DNA from: Blepharisma japonicum
Lineage: Eukaryota > Ciliophora > Heterotrichea > Heterotrichida > Blepharismidae
Assembly (NCBI GenBank): GCA_949751835.1
Contig: CATKHK010000044.1
Span: 124,001 to 188,000, forward strand
Direction of reading: 5' to 3'
DNA length: 64,000 bases
The position numbers were made by a program, and so were the translations under genes. Every line of letters starts with the position of its first letter. Within the stretch, counting starts at the first letter, position 1. Positions 32,750 to 45,092 of the stretch are shown here, in pieces. A model generated the notes under the pieces. It had not been told where the DNA came from. It ran no database searches and saw only the letters and a program-made list of their open reading frames with translations.

Positions 32750-32877
32750 TGGTTTTGTTAATGCTTTGCTTAGTCAAATTAATAAATCCTGCCATTTGCA
32801 ATATCAAAATAGCAAATATTTTCAATTATATTTTTAACGATAACTCTTTTAAGGCTCATTATGATACATTTTAAAAA

Positions 32878-34008
32878 TTAAATTAAACTAGTAAACGAGT
32901 CTAAAGCAATATGAAACTCATTTTCTGCAATTTGGCGTTGATACCTTTGTGTGTGTTTTCTTTTTAAATACATCTCTAAACTATCATTTTGCTTTTTAAG
33001 ATCTTTAAGAGAATTGGCAAGAGAATCTATTTGGCTTTTTTGCCTTTTAATTTCATCATTTGAAATTTTTATCTTCTTTTTTATCGAAAAATTCTCTTTG
33101 ATTAAATTTTCTTTTTCAATATTTTTCTTCTCAGCTGCTTTATTTAAATCGGAAATTTTGTTGTCAATAAAATTGATATCAAGCATAACTCCACCAATGT
33201 CAGGGGGAATTTCTCTACTCAAATTATGCTCAATTTCATTTATTTTTAAATTTGACTCTCTTTCAAGCTTTTTCAAACTATCCTCTTCTGAATATAAATC
33301 CCTTAAATTATTCTCAAGTTTTCTTAGCTCTTGATTAAGCTGCTTTTCAAGCTCCTTTTGCTGGTTTAATTCTGTTTTAAGTGATTCAATTATAACATTT
33401 TTTTCTGTTATTTGGTTTTTTCAATATCCAAGCTCCTTGTTTTGGCTTACTTCTTTTTCCTTCATATCTGACAATTTTGCTTCTACTCCTTTGCATTTTT
33501 CAGTTAAAATTGTATTTTTTTCGTTTTCATTATTGAGCTCGCTAATAACTTTATCATAAATTGTATTTAAATTTTCAATGATTTGGCAATCTTCGCTTAT
33601 ATCTAGCTCAAATTCACTTATTTTGCTATTGATAGCTCTAATTTCTTCTTTTGAAAGCTTTATTTCTTTCTCAGATTCAATTATTTTCTTCTTTATAATA
33701 GTTTCGTTTTCTCTATAGTGGCTCCTTTCTTTGACAGCAATACTTAGCTCGGTTTTAAGATCAGATTCTTCATGCTCTCTTCTATTTAAAGTTTCTTTTA
33801 ATCTCTCAAGTTCTTTGCATAATTCTTCTATTTGCAAATCTTGATGATGCTTTTTAACTTGAAGCAATTTATTATCCGCAGATTTCAGAGTTATTGTACG
33901 CTGCAAATCATCTGATTGAATCTGCAAGGTTGTTTGATAGACTTTTTGCTTCTCAAACTTTTCTTCAAGAATACTTAAATGATCGTTGAGATCTTGAAGT
34001 TCTTCCAT
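32878..34008 (-). CDS. Coiled-coil protein
   Basis: 376 residues; TGA-Trp at 33421 joins two long ORFs. Practically the whole protein from residue 5 to 350 is coiled coil, rich in Glu, Lys, Leu and Asn (LNDHLSILEEKFEKQKVY; IKLSKEEIRAINSKISEFEL), with a break near KNQITEKNV. The C-terminal ~25 residues contain RKHTQRYQRQIAENEFH. Likely a structural component of axoneme or cortex, by analogy only. Confidence 0.78.
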
Positions 34009-34104
34009 TTTTAAAATTTCCTAAAATTCCAGCAAATCAAGGTGTATTTTACAAATCTTAAGTAATATAATTTAATAATTTATTATTAATGACATACATT
34101 ATAT

Positions 34105-34971
34105 CTACTTTAATTTCTTTGTGAAGAACCTTATGTTGTCCTTAAAACCTTTCACTACATAAAAAATACGTTTTTTCCAATTTAAATCTCTTTTAGCTTT
34201 GCTGAAAGAGTATTTATGTCCGCTTGAATTTATCATAGAATATTCGTCAAATAAGTTTGCTTTGGTTGATGATTGATTTAGCCCAGGAATTTTAAATTTG
34301 TGGCTTGAAGAAGGAAGATCTTGGCTAGAGGTCGATCTTGTATTATTTGAGTTTTGTGCACCTTTGACCACAGGAGGAAGAGATATGCCAAATTTTGAGT
34401 TATTCTGTTTAAGTTCTTCTACTTGATTAATTTTTACTCTATTTTGAGAATGGCTATGATAGTTTAAGCCGAACTTCCATGAAGGAGCTGAAGGAAGGTT
34501 TCACGTATATTTAGGGCCTGGCGATCTATAACCCAAATCTTCAAAAAATGATAGTCTTTTAACTTCAGCTTTTGAGAAATAAGGTTTTGGCACTGATGGT
34601 TGGATTATTTCAAAATTTGGATGATAGAGACTATGATTTTGATTTTCTGTTTTTGGTTTTGTGAGTGGAGAATGTGATTTATATATTTTTACACTTGGAG
34701 ATCTATGGTTAGTTGATAAATATATATCATTTGTGTCATACTGACCTGGGCCAATTTCATCTCCAGAGTCATCTGAAAAATTATGTCTTGGTTTTGAGAG
34801 TGACCTAAGCCGTTCGTTGTAGTTTTGAGATTCTTTTTTACTTTTAGAGTCAGTCTCATAAATAGAAGCCCCACTTTGTGATGTAAGCAAACTTTTGTGT
34901 TGGCTTGGACTTTTTGAGGATTTTACTTGTTCTTGTATAGTTGCTGAGTCAAAAGACTTAGACAATGACAT
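34105..34971 (-). CDS. Disordered protein with GPGxY (SHIPPO/STPGR-like) motifs
   Basis: 288 residues, TAG stop; TGA-Trp at 34501 joins the halves. Two motifs stand out: IGPGQYDTND and RSPGPKYTW, resembling the STPGR/SHIPPO repeats of outer dense fibre and ciliary microtubule-associated proteins. Other parts are Ser/Lys/Asn-rich (RSPSVKIYKSHSPLTKPK). Two repeats are few for this class, so the ciliary link is an inference of modest strength. Confidence 0.65.
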
Positions 34972-35015
34972 TTTCTCTATTTTATGAATTAAATTATTAT
35001 TTGACTTTTAAAATC

Positions 35016-37346
35016 TTATACAATTGTATTTTCAGGCTTCTTTTCTACCTTAGGAATATTTTGGTCTGAATTATTCAGCTTGTCTTTAGTTTCATCAATA
35101 CTTGGATCGTGATAAGGATCTAATTGTCTCCAGCAGCATTTTTCTTGAATCAGATATAACGTTCCTCCAAGAAATCTAATAAATATAACGACACCTCCAA
35201 TACAAGCTAGCGCATATACATAATTGCTTCCATATGACTTATTTTTATCTAGGAAGTTTATGCAATATCCATAAGAAGCATTCATAAGTACCCAAACGAT
35301 AACCCATCTTGTCCTAAATTCTTCAAACTCTTCTAGTCTATTTTTTTCTTCTTGACTGAGTTGATCTGGTCTATTTCCCCAAGTGCAGTCATGCGTATTA
35401 CAAATTGCATAAATTGTAAAAACATTAACGTATGTGGGTGTCAAAAATAAAAAATGTAAAATTCCTTTCAGCACAGGTCCAATAGCTCCATTCATTAATA
35501 CATTTAATCCAAACATTGTAACAGTTCCTAAGACTAACAGTAAAACTGCGCCTTGAGAAAATCCATGCCAGTCTTTTCAGTTTAATTTGTCTTCATAATT
35601 TGTTTTAAAGAGAAAATTGACCATAAATCCAATGCTTGCAACCATTGTCAAGCCGAATAAGCATGCAATCACTTTGTAGGGATCTTCAACGCGCTTTGGC
35701 TTTACGCCCATAGCCATAACAAAAACACTTATTACAAGTGCAAGATATGTGAATACACAAGCATTGCTAATAGTAAAAAGATCAGTCTGCCTTGAATCGT
35801 CAATTCTATGAGCCGTTACTGCAAAAACTAAAAAAAATGAGCCAACTATGAACCAAGAAAATATTACATTTATTATGTAATATAGAAGCTGGATAGTAAA
35901 GAAGCATTTCCTGCAACAAGAATGCTTTGAGTTTTTTATTTTTTGAAAATTTGTGACAGTATCAATTAAAGCAAACCAAGATCCATTAATTCATCTTCTT
36001 CTTTGAGCCATCAGTCCTGAAATGCTATCAGGTACGTCAGTTTCAGCAACTGAGTTGCGTACATATCTTAATAAATAATTTGGCTCCCCTTCAGCTACTT
36101 TTGATACTAATGATAAACATAATACACGATCTTCTGCCAAATAGATATTAGAATAATAAGCATTCATAAGTTCAGGATGGCAGATAGATTTAAAATAATC
36201 TTCTCATAGGGGTTTTCCTTGTAAAGCTTTCCATTTATATGCACTAAAAGCTCCCGGAAGCACTGAGACGTAACCAAAAACACTCTCCAAAGCTTTATCA
36301 AAAGTATGTGCAAATTTATATTCGACAAGCTGAGCTGGAACAGTAAGATTTCAGCATCCTGAGTACATTGGTCTAATTTCCCCACAACATCCAGCAATTC
36401 TATCATCAGTTATCATAGCTTCATATAAATAAAATAATGATCTTTCAAGAGGTTTAGTTCCAACATCGAGCAGCATAACATATTTTGGCTGAAAAATTTC
36501 GCAGAAACCTCCAAAAAACCATAAATGAGTATTTAATTTTCTTTTGTTTTTCTGTTTCACACAAAAAATCAATTGGAGTTCAAGAGCATCATCTTCTTCA
36601 CCAATTATAGTATTTTGCGAAAATATATGTGAAAACTCATCATCTTCAGTTTCATCAGGAATTTTACAATTTAATATATCGCCATTTGCAGCTGGAAACG
36701 TCTGCTTAATTTTTTCCTCATCAAAAAACTGAGAAAAAAATTTAGGCTCTTTTTTATAAGTTGCGTAGAAAGGCCTTATACCGTCAACTATGATAACACA
36801 AGCAATTCTATTTGAAGAAATCCCTGCATTCTGAAAATCTTTAAGATTGCTAGAAATTCCATATAGTGTGTCATTTAACTGCTTTATATTTTCATTGTAC
36901 ATAGCGATAACAATTAAAAATTCGCATCTTTCTTCAGTTATTGAAGCCTGTGACAGCTTATTTAAGATGCTGTGTTCACGGTATTTGGGAGGAAAAATAG
37001 GAATTAAGCCCCGAACTTTTTTGACTCCTTTAACTGACGCACCATCATAATATCTAATTGCCATTTCTTTGTCGAGTTTTACAACTTGGTATTCGATTCT
37101 TTCTTGGTCAATTACTTCAGGAAATTCTTGGCCTGGCTGCAAGTTTCCTTGTAAAATAATTCTCCGAGTATTGAGAGCACTATCACTATCTACATCAGGA
37201 TATGAATTTCTATTAGATAAAACGCTTGAATCTACGACCTGGATTTGCCTGGAGATAGGTAGGCCAAGCATATTTAATTTGGGAACACTTTCTCTTGGGT
37301 TTTTTGACGAAACTTTTTCAGTCACTGTAAATTTTCTTTCTTCCAT
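35016..37346 (-). CDS. Chitin synthase (glycosyltransferase family 2)
   Basis: 776 residues with several in-frame TGA-Trp codons, TAA stop. The family polymerises UDP-GlcNAc into chitin at the plasma membrane. The catalytic part shows [16 protein letters not shown] (DxG-type substrate-binding), [44 protein letters not shown] and the signature QRRRWINGS. After it come about seven hydrophobic segments for the membrane channel, then an acidic tail ([18 protein letters not shown]). The N-terminal ~120 residues are soluble and diverge. In encysting heterotrichs a chitin synthase fits cyst-wall synthesis; that role is inferred. Confidence 0.93.
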
Positions 37347-37834
37347 AAAAATTATTTATTTAGAATTGTATATACTTTCCAAAATAACTAGAATTATAGA
37401 TAAAATATGGTTTAGCATTTAGAAAATTTATAGTAATTGAGAGGATCAGATTGCTTGACTTTGGAAGAATAATAATATTATATTTAATTGTTGTGCAAAA
37501 GATAGTCTATAATTAATTAAAAAATATAAATTGGAAGACATTTTAAAATATTTAATATGTCTAGTTTACCAAAATAAATTAATTAATTTCGAAATTGTTA
37601 AGCATTAGCCGCATTCTGTTTAAAACTGCTAGAAATTGTGCATTATAAATTATTTGAGCTAGATTCAGATAGATTATAATAAAAGTTTGCTAATAATTTT
37701 AGTTTTACTTATAAAGCTCTGAAGAGCTTGACATATAATATTTCTCTTCAATTTATTTTTCTGAACCAAAAGTAACTATGTATTAGTTTAAACATCCTTA
37801 GCTAATGTGCTCAAAAATATTTATTTTATAAAAT
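37347..37834. other. Intergenic, divergent promoter region with a short inverted repeat
   Basis: 488 bp between the divergent starts of chitin synthase and the Rab gene. AT-rich. At 37714-37729 lies an inverted repeat, aagctct-ga-agagctt (7-bp arms, 2-nt centre), about 105 bp before the Rab ATG. No ORF or RNA gene recognised. Confidence 0.55.
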
Positions 37835-38419
37835 ATGCAGCCAAGCCAACTCCAAATAAAAGTTGTTTTATTAGGCGATTCAGGAGTCGGAAAATCAAGT
37901 ATCGTAGTCCGTTATATTTCAGATCAATTTTATGAAGAGCTTGATGCAACAATCGGAGCCTCCTTTCTTTCTAAAACAATAGAGCTCCAAAACAAAGTAG
38001 TGAAATTCAACATATGAGACACAGCAGGGCAAGAAAGGTATCACGCTTTATCAAGAATGTATTATACTGATTCACAGGCTGCAATTTTAGTATATGATAT
38101 TACCAGTCGAAGGTCTTATGAAGCAATGAAGCAATGATATAGAGAACTCAAAGAATATGGCCCAAAAACACTTATGATTGCTGTTGCTGGGAACAAAGAG
38201 GACTTAGTTGAGAATGAAGAAGTGGATATGAATGAAGCCAAAGACTTTGCAGAATCTATTGATGCACTTTATAGAAAGACAAGTGCTAAAACAAGATATG
38301 GGATCGATCAGATTTTTAGGGAAATTGCTACTAAAGTGAAATTTGCAGACACCAGAAATAGTATCAATCTTAGTAAAAAGATACCTGTAAATGGAAATTC
38401 ACGTAATGGGTGCTGCTAA
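37835..38419 (+). CDS. Rab5/Rab22-like small GTPase
   Basis: 194 residues. P-loop [32 protein letters not shown] and KTSAK are all present, and the C-terminus is GCC for double prenylation. The invariant Trp of WDTAGQ is TGA at 38015, a strong proof of the genetic code; the Trp in [13 protein letters not shown] is also TGA. Sequence around [14 protein letters not shown] and [10 protein letters not shown] is closest to the Rab5/21/22 group of early endosomes. Confidence 0.93.
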
Positions 38420-38628
38420 TTATAGTTAAACAATTATAAAGTAGAAGAAAGTTACCTATATTTTGGCTCTGCATATGATTTTAATTTTTAAATTAAATAT
38501 CATTTATATTTATCATTCTATTGAATCTACATATTGAAATATATAAATATATAAATAATTTAATCATTAGAATTTTAATTTAATGACAAATCTATAAAAA
38601 ATTAAATTAATTATGATAAATACTTACA

Positions 38629-40263
38629 TTATTTTATAGACAGCCGAATATTCGACACTTTTTGAAATCCTTCCAGCCAAAGCTTCAAATTCCCAGCTTT
38701 AATTGACAAGAAAGCTGCAGTTTGAATTTGGATGCTGCCATCTTCACTAAATTTAACATAAGGAAAAGGAATTGTGCTTCCTATTGTAAACCCTAAGAGT
38801 CTTGTGTCAAAATGCACATTTAATCCTTGCAGTGGTATTAATCCATAAGGCGTGGCTTGAGTTGTGCTCATAAAAAATCATAAAATCCCATCACTTAATA
38901 CAAAATATCTTTCTTTCCATTCACTCCCTGATTTATAAGCTAAATGCCCACTATACACTACATTATCAAAAACGGGCTCTACTTGTTCTTCAAATTTCGT
39001 CCTCAAAGTTTCTCTTTTCACCTCATCATAAACCCATGTTAAGAATTTTTCAGGAAAATCTTCTCCATCATGCATTCCTGCATTACTTTTGATAAACTCT
39101 TCTTTATCTAATGGAGAACTTGTGTGGTCATGCAATGAAAAATCAAGCATAATAATGCTGAAAGCTAAATGGTGGACTGAATCTTTTGATAAAAATGGCC
39201 CTTTTTCGCTTCAGAATCTATCTGAAAATGCGTCTAGGATTTGATCTGCCATTATTCCATCTCTAGGGAGTTTTATTGATTTTAATAGCTTTTTCAAAGA
39301 TACTAATAGGTTGTGTTTTTCAAATTGAATTAATGAGATGTACTCTTTTGCGATATCTTTGTGAAATTGGTCAGTTTCTCCTAAAAGCTCTCCTATTTTT
39401 ACTGGAGATATCCCAGGAAGAGTGAAGAAAAATCTTGCTATTTGTGAAGTCTGCTGAGAAACTAGTCCGAGTGCTATGAAAAACGAGAGACCTTTATTCG
39501 CATTATTATTGAAAATTCTTTTTCCTCTTTCAAGCAATATAGGTGAAGTTTGTGAAAATAAACCAGTCGGTATTTGATCAACTTTAATTCAGTTTTTTAC
39601 TGAAATTACACTTTTTTCTTCAGTTAATGGAGAAATTGGTCTAGGGAATGCTTTTTGAGCAGTCATAACTTCATAATTCTCCCTCTGGGCAGCTGGAACC
39701 AAAGGTTCGTCTTCTTCTACTTTATGCTGTCAATAATTAAGAAAAACATTTTGCGTGGGATCATCCCCTGCTAAATCTCAAGGAGTTTCTCCTTTCCTAT
39801 TTGAAATCGTAGCATCTGAGTTATTCGCAAGTAAAAACTCAACCACATCTGGTCTGCAGCAATAAGCAGCTATATGTAAACTGGTCCATCCAGCACAATC
39901 AGTGATATTAATTGATGCTCTCTGGCTTATCAATTCTTTAACAACATCCAAACTTCCTTGTCTGCATGCTATATGCAAAGGGCTTGTTCGGTTTTCATCG
40001 TAAGTGTCAGGTGAAGCTCCTTGATTTATGCATTGCTTTATTTGCAGAGGGTTATTCCCAGAAGCTGCGAACATCAAGTGCCGTTCATTTGGGTCTAAAT
40101 ATTTCATTGCTTCATTGCATAAACGTCCTCGAGGAATCCCTACTTCTTTATGAATTGCAAGCTCGTCCCTGTCAAGAATTGGAGTTGTTCAGCAACTGCC
40201 ACATATTCGATTTTTGTTTTGGTGTTCAAATCGATGAACTGCTATAATCCCTGCGTTACCCAT
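38629..40263 (-). CDS. Ankyrin-Sec7-PH protein, putative ARF guanine nucleotide exchange factor
   Basis: 544 residues with seven in-frame TGA-Trp codons. MGNAGI gives a possible myristoylation site. Residues ~65-160 hold three ankyrin repeats (TSPLHIACRQGSLDVVKELI; GWTSLHIAAYCCRPDVVEFLL). Residues ~243-400 are a Sec7 domain (NNNANKGLSFFIALG; IGELLGETDQFHKDIAKEYI). The C-terminal ~130 residues form a PH domain (VYSGHLAYKSGSEWKERYFVLSDGILW). In Sec7 the catalytic glutamate finger LPGEAQ reads LPRDGI, with Asp335 replacing Glu and Arg334 the preceding Gly; the LNTDLHN motif is LDFSLHD. Exchange activity may be weak or lost. Confidence 0.85.
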
Positions 40264-40603
40264 TATTATATGAATTTAGCTTCTAGGATAATGGAGGTAA
40301 AATAATGTATAGTTTATTGAAGGCATTATTTACTATTTTGATAGAAAATTGGTTGTTTTGTAAAACAGTTTAAATGAGTAAATTTTCATATTTAAACCAG
40401 AAAAATTGTTTAAGGAATTAGGAAAGGACTTAATGCTTAAATTTATTCTGTGCTGAATTAATAAAAATCATAGTGCTATTAAAGAACACAGGATGTTTTA
40501 ACGAAGACTTAATGGTTAAAAATAAGAAATTATAATTTCAAGTAAAACATATAATAATTTTGGATTTACTTATTAATTTTTAAATTTTTAATTTAATCAA
40601 GTA
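40264..40603. other. Intergenic, divergent promoter region
   Basis: 340 bp of AT-rich DNA between the divergent starts of the ankyrin-Sec7-PH gene and the MORN gene. Nothing recognisable seen. Confidence 0.5.
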
Positions 40604-41716
40604 ATGGGAGCTGCATGCTCATGCTTTAAAGAAAATCAACTTGACTCTGACCAGCTTACAGTTCAAAAATTAACATCAAATTTACGTCCTCAGCAAGAAC
40701 ATAGCCCATTTGTTATAGAATATCCAGTTGCTTCTTTCCAGTCATTAGAAATTAATAATTCAAAGCTTATATTTTTGCAATCCTTATTAAGAGGTTTTTT
40801 AGATCGTCGGAAAGTTAAAGAAAGAATAAAATCTCAAAGAACCCAAGTAAGATTAAACTCTGGATACACAACCCAGCCTAGAAACTCGATTCTTGAAATC
40901 CATGGCGATCTTCCAAGTTATGAAAATACAATAACTCAAGCTATAAGCAAAAAACTTGAACCTTTTCAATATAATTATGATTTTAATGACCCAGCTCCAA
41001 GAGTAAGAAAAGGCCCTGTGCAGCTTGAAAATGGAGCTATTTATATTGGCGAATGAAGTGATAGATGAGAAAGGCATGGAAAAGGAATACAAGTATGACC
41101 AGATGGCTCAAAGTATGAAGGCTATTGGATGCATGATAGAGCTAATGGAAAAGGTAGGCTAATTCATAATGATGGAGATGTCTATGAAGGAGATTGAGTT
41201 GACGATAAAGCTCATGGACACGGATATTATCGACATACTGATGGAGCCACTTATGATGGGCAATGGCAAGACGATAAGCAGCATGGCCATGGCATAGAAG
41301 TATGGCCTGATGGAGCTCGCTATGAAGGAGACTATACATTTGGCAAAAAGGATGGACGAGGAAATTTTCATTGGTCTGATGGCAGCAAATATATAGGAGA
41401 ATTTAAAGAAAATAACATTGATGGGTATGGCATTTATTCATGAATGGATGGCAGAAGGTACGAAGGAACTTGAAAAAACAATAAAATGGATGGGTTTGGC
41501 ACCTTTACTTGGGCTGATGGAAGGTGTTATAAAGGAGAATATTTTGATGATAAAAAGCAAGGCAATGGGACCTTTTCTTGACCTGATGGAAGAAAATATG
41601 AAGGAAACTGATACAATGGGAAGCAGCATGGTCGCGGAGTTTATTGTACAGCGAAAGGAGAGAAAAAAGAAGGAGAATGGAAAGATGGAAAAAGACTAAA
41701 ATGGATCGAAAATTAA
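40604..41716 (+). CDS. Lipid-anchored IQ- and MORN-repeat protein
   Basis: 370 residues. MGAACSCFK suggests dual acylation; [14 protein letters not shown] near residue 65 is an IQ-like helix. From about residue 147 there are nine full MORN repeats (Y-x-G-x-W...D-G pattern, ~23 residues each, e.g. [18 protein letters not shown]) and a partial tenth before TAA. Trp residues of the repeats are encoded by TGA eight times and by TGG seven times in the C-terminal part, which is why standard-code translation shatters the gene. MORN arrays bind membranes or phosphoinositides and organise ciliate cortex and basal bodies. The N-terminus is shared with the 25395 gene. Confidence 0.93.
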
Positions 41717-41775
41717 ATATATTCATATTTTTGCAGCTATAATAAAATTATATATATTCATAATATTTAGCCCTT

Positions 41776-43673
41776 TCATGATGGCTTATCATAAGTTTGA
41801 GATGGAACTCTCAGCTTCAAAAGCGAATTTGATCTTAATGGATAATATCTCGGTGTAGTTGCGTCATCTGGTGTATTACTCCTCATTTTAGTTCTCCTTT
41901 CAGTCAAATTTTGAAGTGACCCAGCTCTGCTTATCACCGGCTTATGCGAAATTTCTCTATGCCTTTCAGTTTCTGCAGAAATCCCAAAATATTTAACTTT
42001 ATCCTCCAGCATTGAAATTTTTTCTTTCAGTGTTGTAATTTCCTCATTTCTTTCTGCAAGTATTTTTTCAAAATTACTATTTTTAAAGGCATCTTCGTTG
42101 ATTTGTGTTTTCATGCTTTTTAGCATGTGCTGGTAGTTATTTAGCTGAGATTCAAGGCTAGTTTTAGCTTCTTCAGCAGCTTGGTATTTATCAAGAAGTC
42201 TGTCATATTTTTCGTTCATTTCGTGAAGGAGAAGATTATTATTGTCACATGATAAAGCACTAGTTGGATGGTCAGTTTCTTTGTCTAGACATTTTATTAG
42301 TCCAGATATGCTATCTCTTGGGGCATCTCTTTGCCGCTGTTCTAATTTTCGTCTTTCTCTATGGCTTTCATTAAGTTTAAGCTCGAGCTCTAAAACTTCT
42401 TGTTCTTTTTTCTGAAGTTTTTCTTTGGTAAATGAAAGCTCATTTTCTAATCTTGAAACATTTTCTTCTAATTTATGGTTTAGTCTCATTAAAGCAGCGC
42501 TTTCTTTTGTGCCTTTTTTAAATGTGATTTCATGTTTTTCAATGCTTGGCTCAGGGCTTTTTGTTTTCTCCATTTCTTCTTGCATAATATTCATTTTAAT
42601 GCTTAGCTCACTATTCATATTGGCTAGCAAATCTCTTTCGTCTGTCAGAAGTTTTTTTTGGATTTTTATTCTTTTATAAGCTTCTTTGGTTTGATCATGT
42701 GCTTTAACTTCACAATTTATTACATTTTGTAGTTCTTCTGTTCTTTTTAGACTATCCCGAAGCCTTTCTAATAAATTTTCTATTTCTTGAGCAGCTGCTT
42801 CTAGGTTTTCTTCCAATTCTTTTATTCTTCCTTTTAATCTTTCTTCTCCTTTAACTCTACTAGCCAAGCTAAATTATTAATTACTTTTGGTATTTTTCAG
42901 ATAATTTTTTTCTCTCAGTTTCTAATTCCTGAGTTTTTTCTTCATAAAGTTTTTTATCTTTGCTAAGCTTGTCCATCTTTTTCTGAATAAAAATAAATCG
43001 TTTATTTGAAGATTTTACTTGTTCTTCTTTTTTCAATAGTTGCTGCTCGATGTCTCCAAATTCTCCTTTAAGAGTAGCTTGCTGCAATTTTAAAGTATCA
43101 GTTTCTTCTAGCTTGTCTTTAACATTATGCATATTTTCAATGATTTCTTCATATTTTGACTTATAAAAATCAGCTTCCTCTTGCGCCCTGATTCTGGATT
43201 TTTCATTTTCTCTAAATTTTTCCATGATATCGTTCGGCAATACACTTTTTTTTGCTATCTCTAATTCTGGAGATTGGCTTGCTAATGATTTTCAATATTC
43301 TTTTTCTTCAGTTAAGCTAAAAATTTCACTTTCCGATTTTGCTAAGGCTTCTTCAATAATTTTAGACTTTTGCTCTAATTGTGAAATATAATTATTTTTA
43401 ACAGCGAGTTCTTGGACAGCTGAGTTTAAGGCTAACTTAGACTCTCTCTGAATATATTTTACGAGCTCTTTTTGAGTTTCTGCTGCTTCAATCTGCTTAT
43501 AACGACGAATTGAATCTTCAGATACTGCTAATTTACTTTTCAAGCTGTATACTTGCTCTTTCATTGTTTTAATAACACTTTCATATGTTTTAATGACTTC
43601 GCGCTGATCTATACCATCTCCTTAATAAAGCTTACTGAGGAGGAACAACAAATTCTCCGCTGATGCTTGACAT
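41776..43673 (-). CDS. Long coiled-coil protein
   Basis: About 620 residues built from an apparent first exon (MSSISGEFVVPPQ..., ATG 43673), a central block through TGA-Trp at 43292, and a block after a 16-nt intron at 42869-42884. Almost entirely coiled coil (LAVSEDSIRRYKQIEAAETQKE; ERLKGRIKELEENLEAAAQEI; YQAAEEAKTSLESQLNNYQHM), with a Ser/Arg/Pro-rich tail of ~70 residues (RAGSLQNLTERRTKMRSNT). The 5' junction at 43621-43635 has a GT-AG 15-mer that leaves the frame off by one; if that exon is wrong the start is ATG 43564. Structural role likely; family unknown. Confidence 0.75.
42869..42884 (-). other. 16-nt spliceosomal intron
   Basis: Minus strand gtaattaataatttag, phase 2. Removal of exactly 16 nt joins KYQ-N-LASRVKGEER in frame; 15 nt would not. 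Retention gives TAA at once. Confidence 0.85.
43621..43635 (-). other. Candidate tiny intron whose 15-nt form breaks the frame
   Basis: Minus strand gtaagctttattaag after MSSISGEFVVPPQ. The downstream frame (GDGIDQREVIKTYESV...) needs 16 nt removed, not 15, exactly as at 7002-7016. Both share the context A|GTAAG. Confidence 0.45.
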
Positions 43674-43910
43674 TTTAACAATTTAAATATGAATTTTTGA
43701 TTATTTAGATTTTAAATTATTTTAGGATCCCATAAGCAATCAAAGCAAAATAGATTAAATCTTAAAAATCATATTTTTAATTACTTTATTTATGCTAAAT
43801 TTAAGATAATTCTGCATTATTAACTTAAAGATCATCAATATTTTTCAAACCAAATCCAAAAGTTAAAAATTCTCTTAAGAGATATAAAATTTATATCATA
43901 ATTTACTAAA

Positions 43911-45092
43911 TTAATCCTTCTTTTCCTTTGTATTATGGATACGATAAATAAACAGCGGTCCTATAAGTAATACGAGAAGAATGAGTAGATACCCTCCTAT
44001 TGTAATTTCATCATAATAGTCTCTCTCATCAAATGGAATTGTGTAATTTGGCGGAATCGCTAAATCCCATGTATCATTTAATAACTTATAAAGCTGGCTT
44101 TCATTTTCAACATCAAAGTTTCCAAAATAATATGAATTATCATCTACTCTTCTATAATCAATGAGAACTAATTGTGGATGCACTTTGGCCTTGAACTTCT
44201 CAGCTATATCTGGAAATTTAGGAGAATCAAGTAGGGCAAATTGATATCGCCAATCTTTGGATTTTTTTAATCTCAAGGCTAACGATTTCATATGGTCAGC
44301 ATACCTACAAAATTCTGTTTGATTGTTAAAATCTAATACTGCCAATACAAATATTTTTCCTTCAAGAACTGAAGACGACAGTTCTTTTTCAATGCCTCTT
44401 GTCATATTGAAAAGGATCCCAAATTTATGACTTTCAATAAAATCTCTTAAAGAAGCTTGATTATATTTTGTAAGATTAAAATCATAAGCATCATCACTTC
44501 CGTGCTTCTTTATGCTTGGCAGCTGAGTTCAATCAACCTTTGCATATTTAGCCACCTCTTCTTTATGACATTTACCAAAGTAAATCTTTGTATGTTGCAT
44601 TTCTTTTGCAATTGCATCAAAATAATAGCTAAGATTTTTGGTTTCTGATGTAAATTCTGGGAGAGTTCACAGCATAAAAGCGCTTTGATACTTTTTGAAT
44701 TTTTCAAAATCATCAACTGTTGAAACCTTCTGTATTTCAGACATACTTAATTTTTGCCCAAACTCAATAAAATCATTCATCGATAAATCCCAATTATATT
44801 CTTTTACCATCCCTCTACTTACATAATGAATATAAGGAAACTCTTTTATTCTAAATTGCTCACACACATCCCAATATTTTGTGCAATTAAACAAAGAATA
44901 CGTTAGCTTGCTCGTCCCTTCTGCTTTTGAAGCGTTTAAAAATTCTTTTTCAAGCTGCCCTGGAGCATTATTTGTATACAAAATAAGTCAATCTTTTTTA
45001 GATTTATTCATATATGGCTTTGAATGATTTCTTGCTGCAAGATGTAAATATTCAGCGCTGCATGCTGCTATTAGCACATATAGAAAAATCAT
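43911..45092 (-). CDS. ER membrane thioredoxin-fold protein without CxxC (PDI-like)
   Basis: 393 residues, TGA-Trp codons joining three ORF blocks. An N-terminal signal peptide (MIFLYVLIAACSA) precedes a thioredoxin-like domain, KDWLILYTNNAPGQLEKEF, where NAPGQ replaces the WCGHC active site, and later HPQLVLIDYRRVDD is another Trx-like strand-turn. A single membrane segment near the C-terminus (GGYLLILLVLLIGPLFIYRI) is followed by HNTKEKKD, a KxKxx ER-retrieval signal. It is probably a type I ER protein with a folding or substrate-binding rather than redox role, like TMX-family members lacking cysteines. Its ATG lies 14 bp from that of the divergent zinc-finger gene. Confidence 0.85.

Noticed and set aside
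32562-32825. Minus-strand 87-codon ORF
   Set aside because: Antisense to the two-exon coiled-coil gene, low-complexity hydrophobic translation with no family.
37714-37729. Inverted repeat as a terminator or RNA hairpin
   Set aside because: Seven-bp arms with a 2-nt centre are too short and cannot close as a hairpin; could be a protein-binding site but there is no support.
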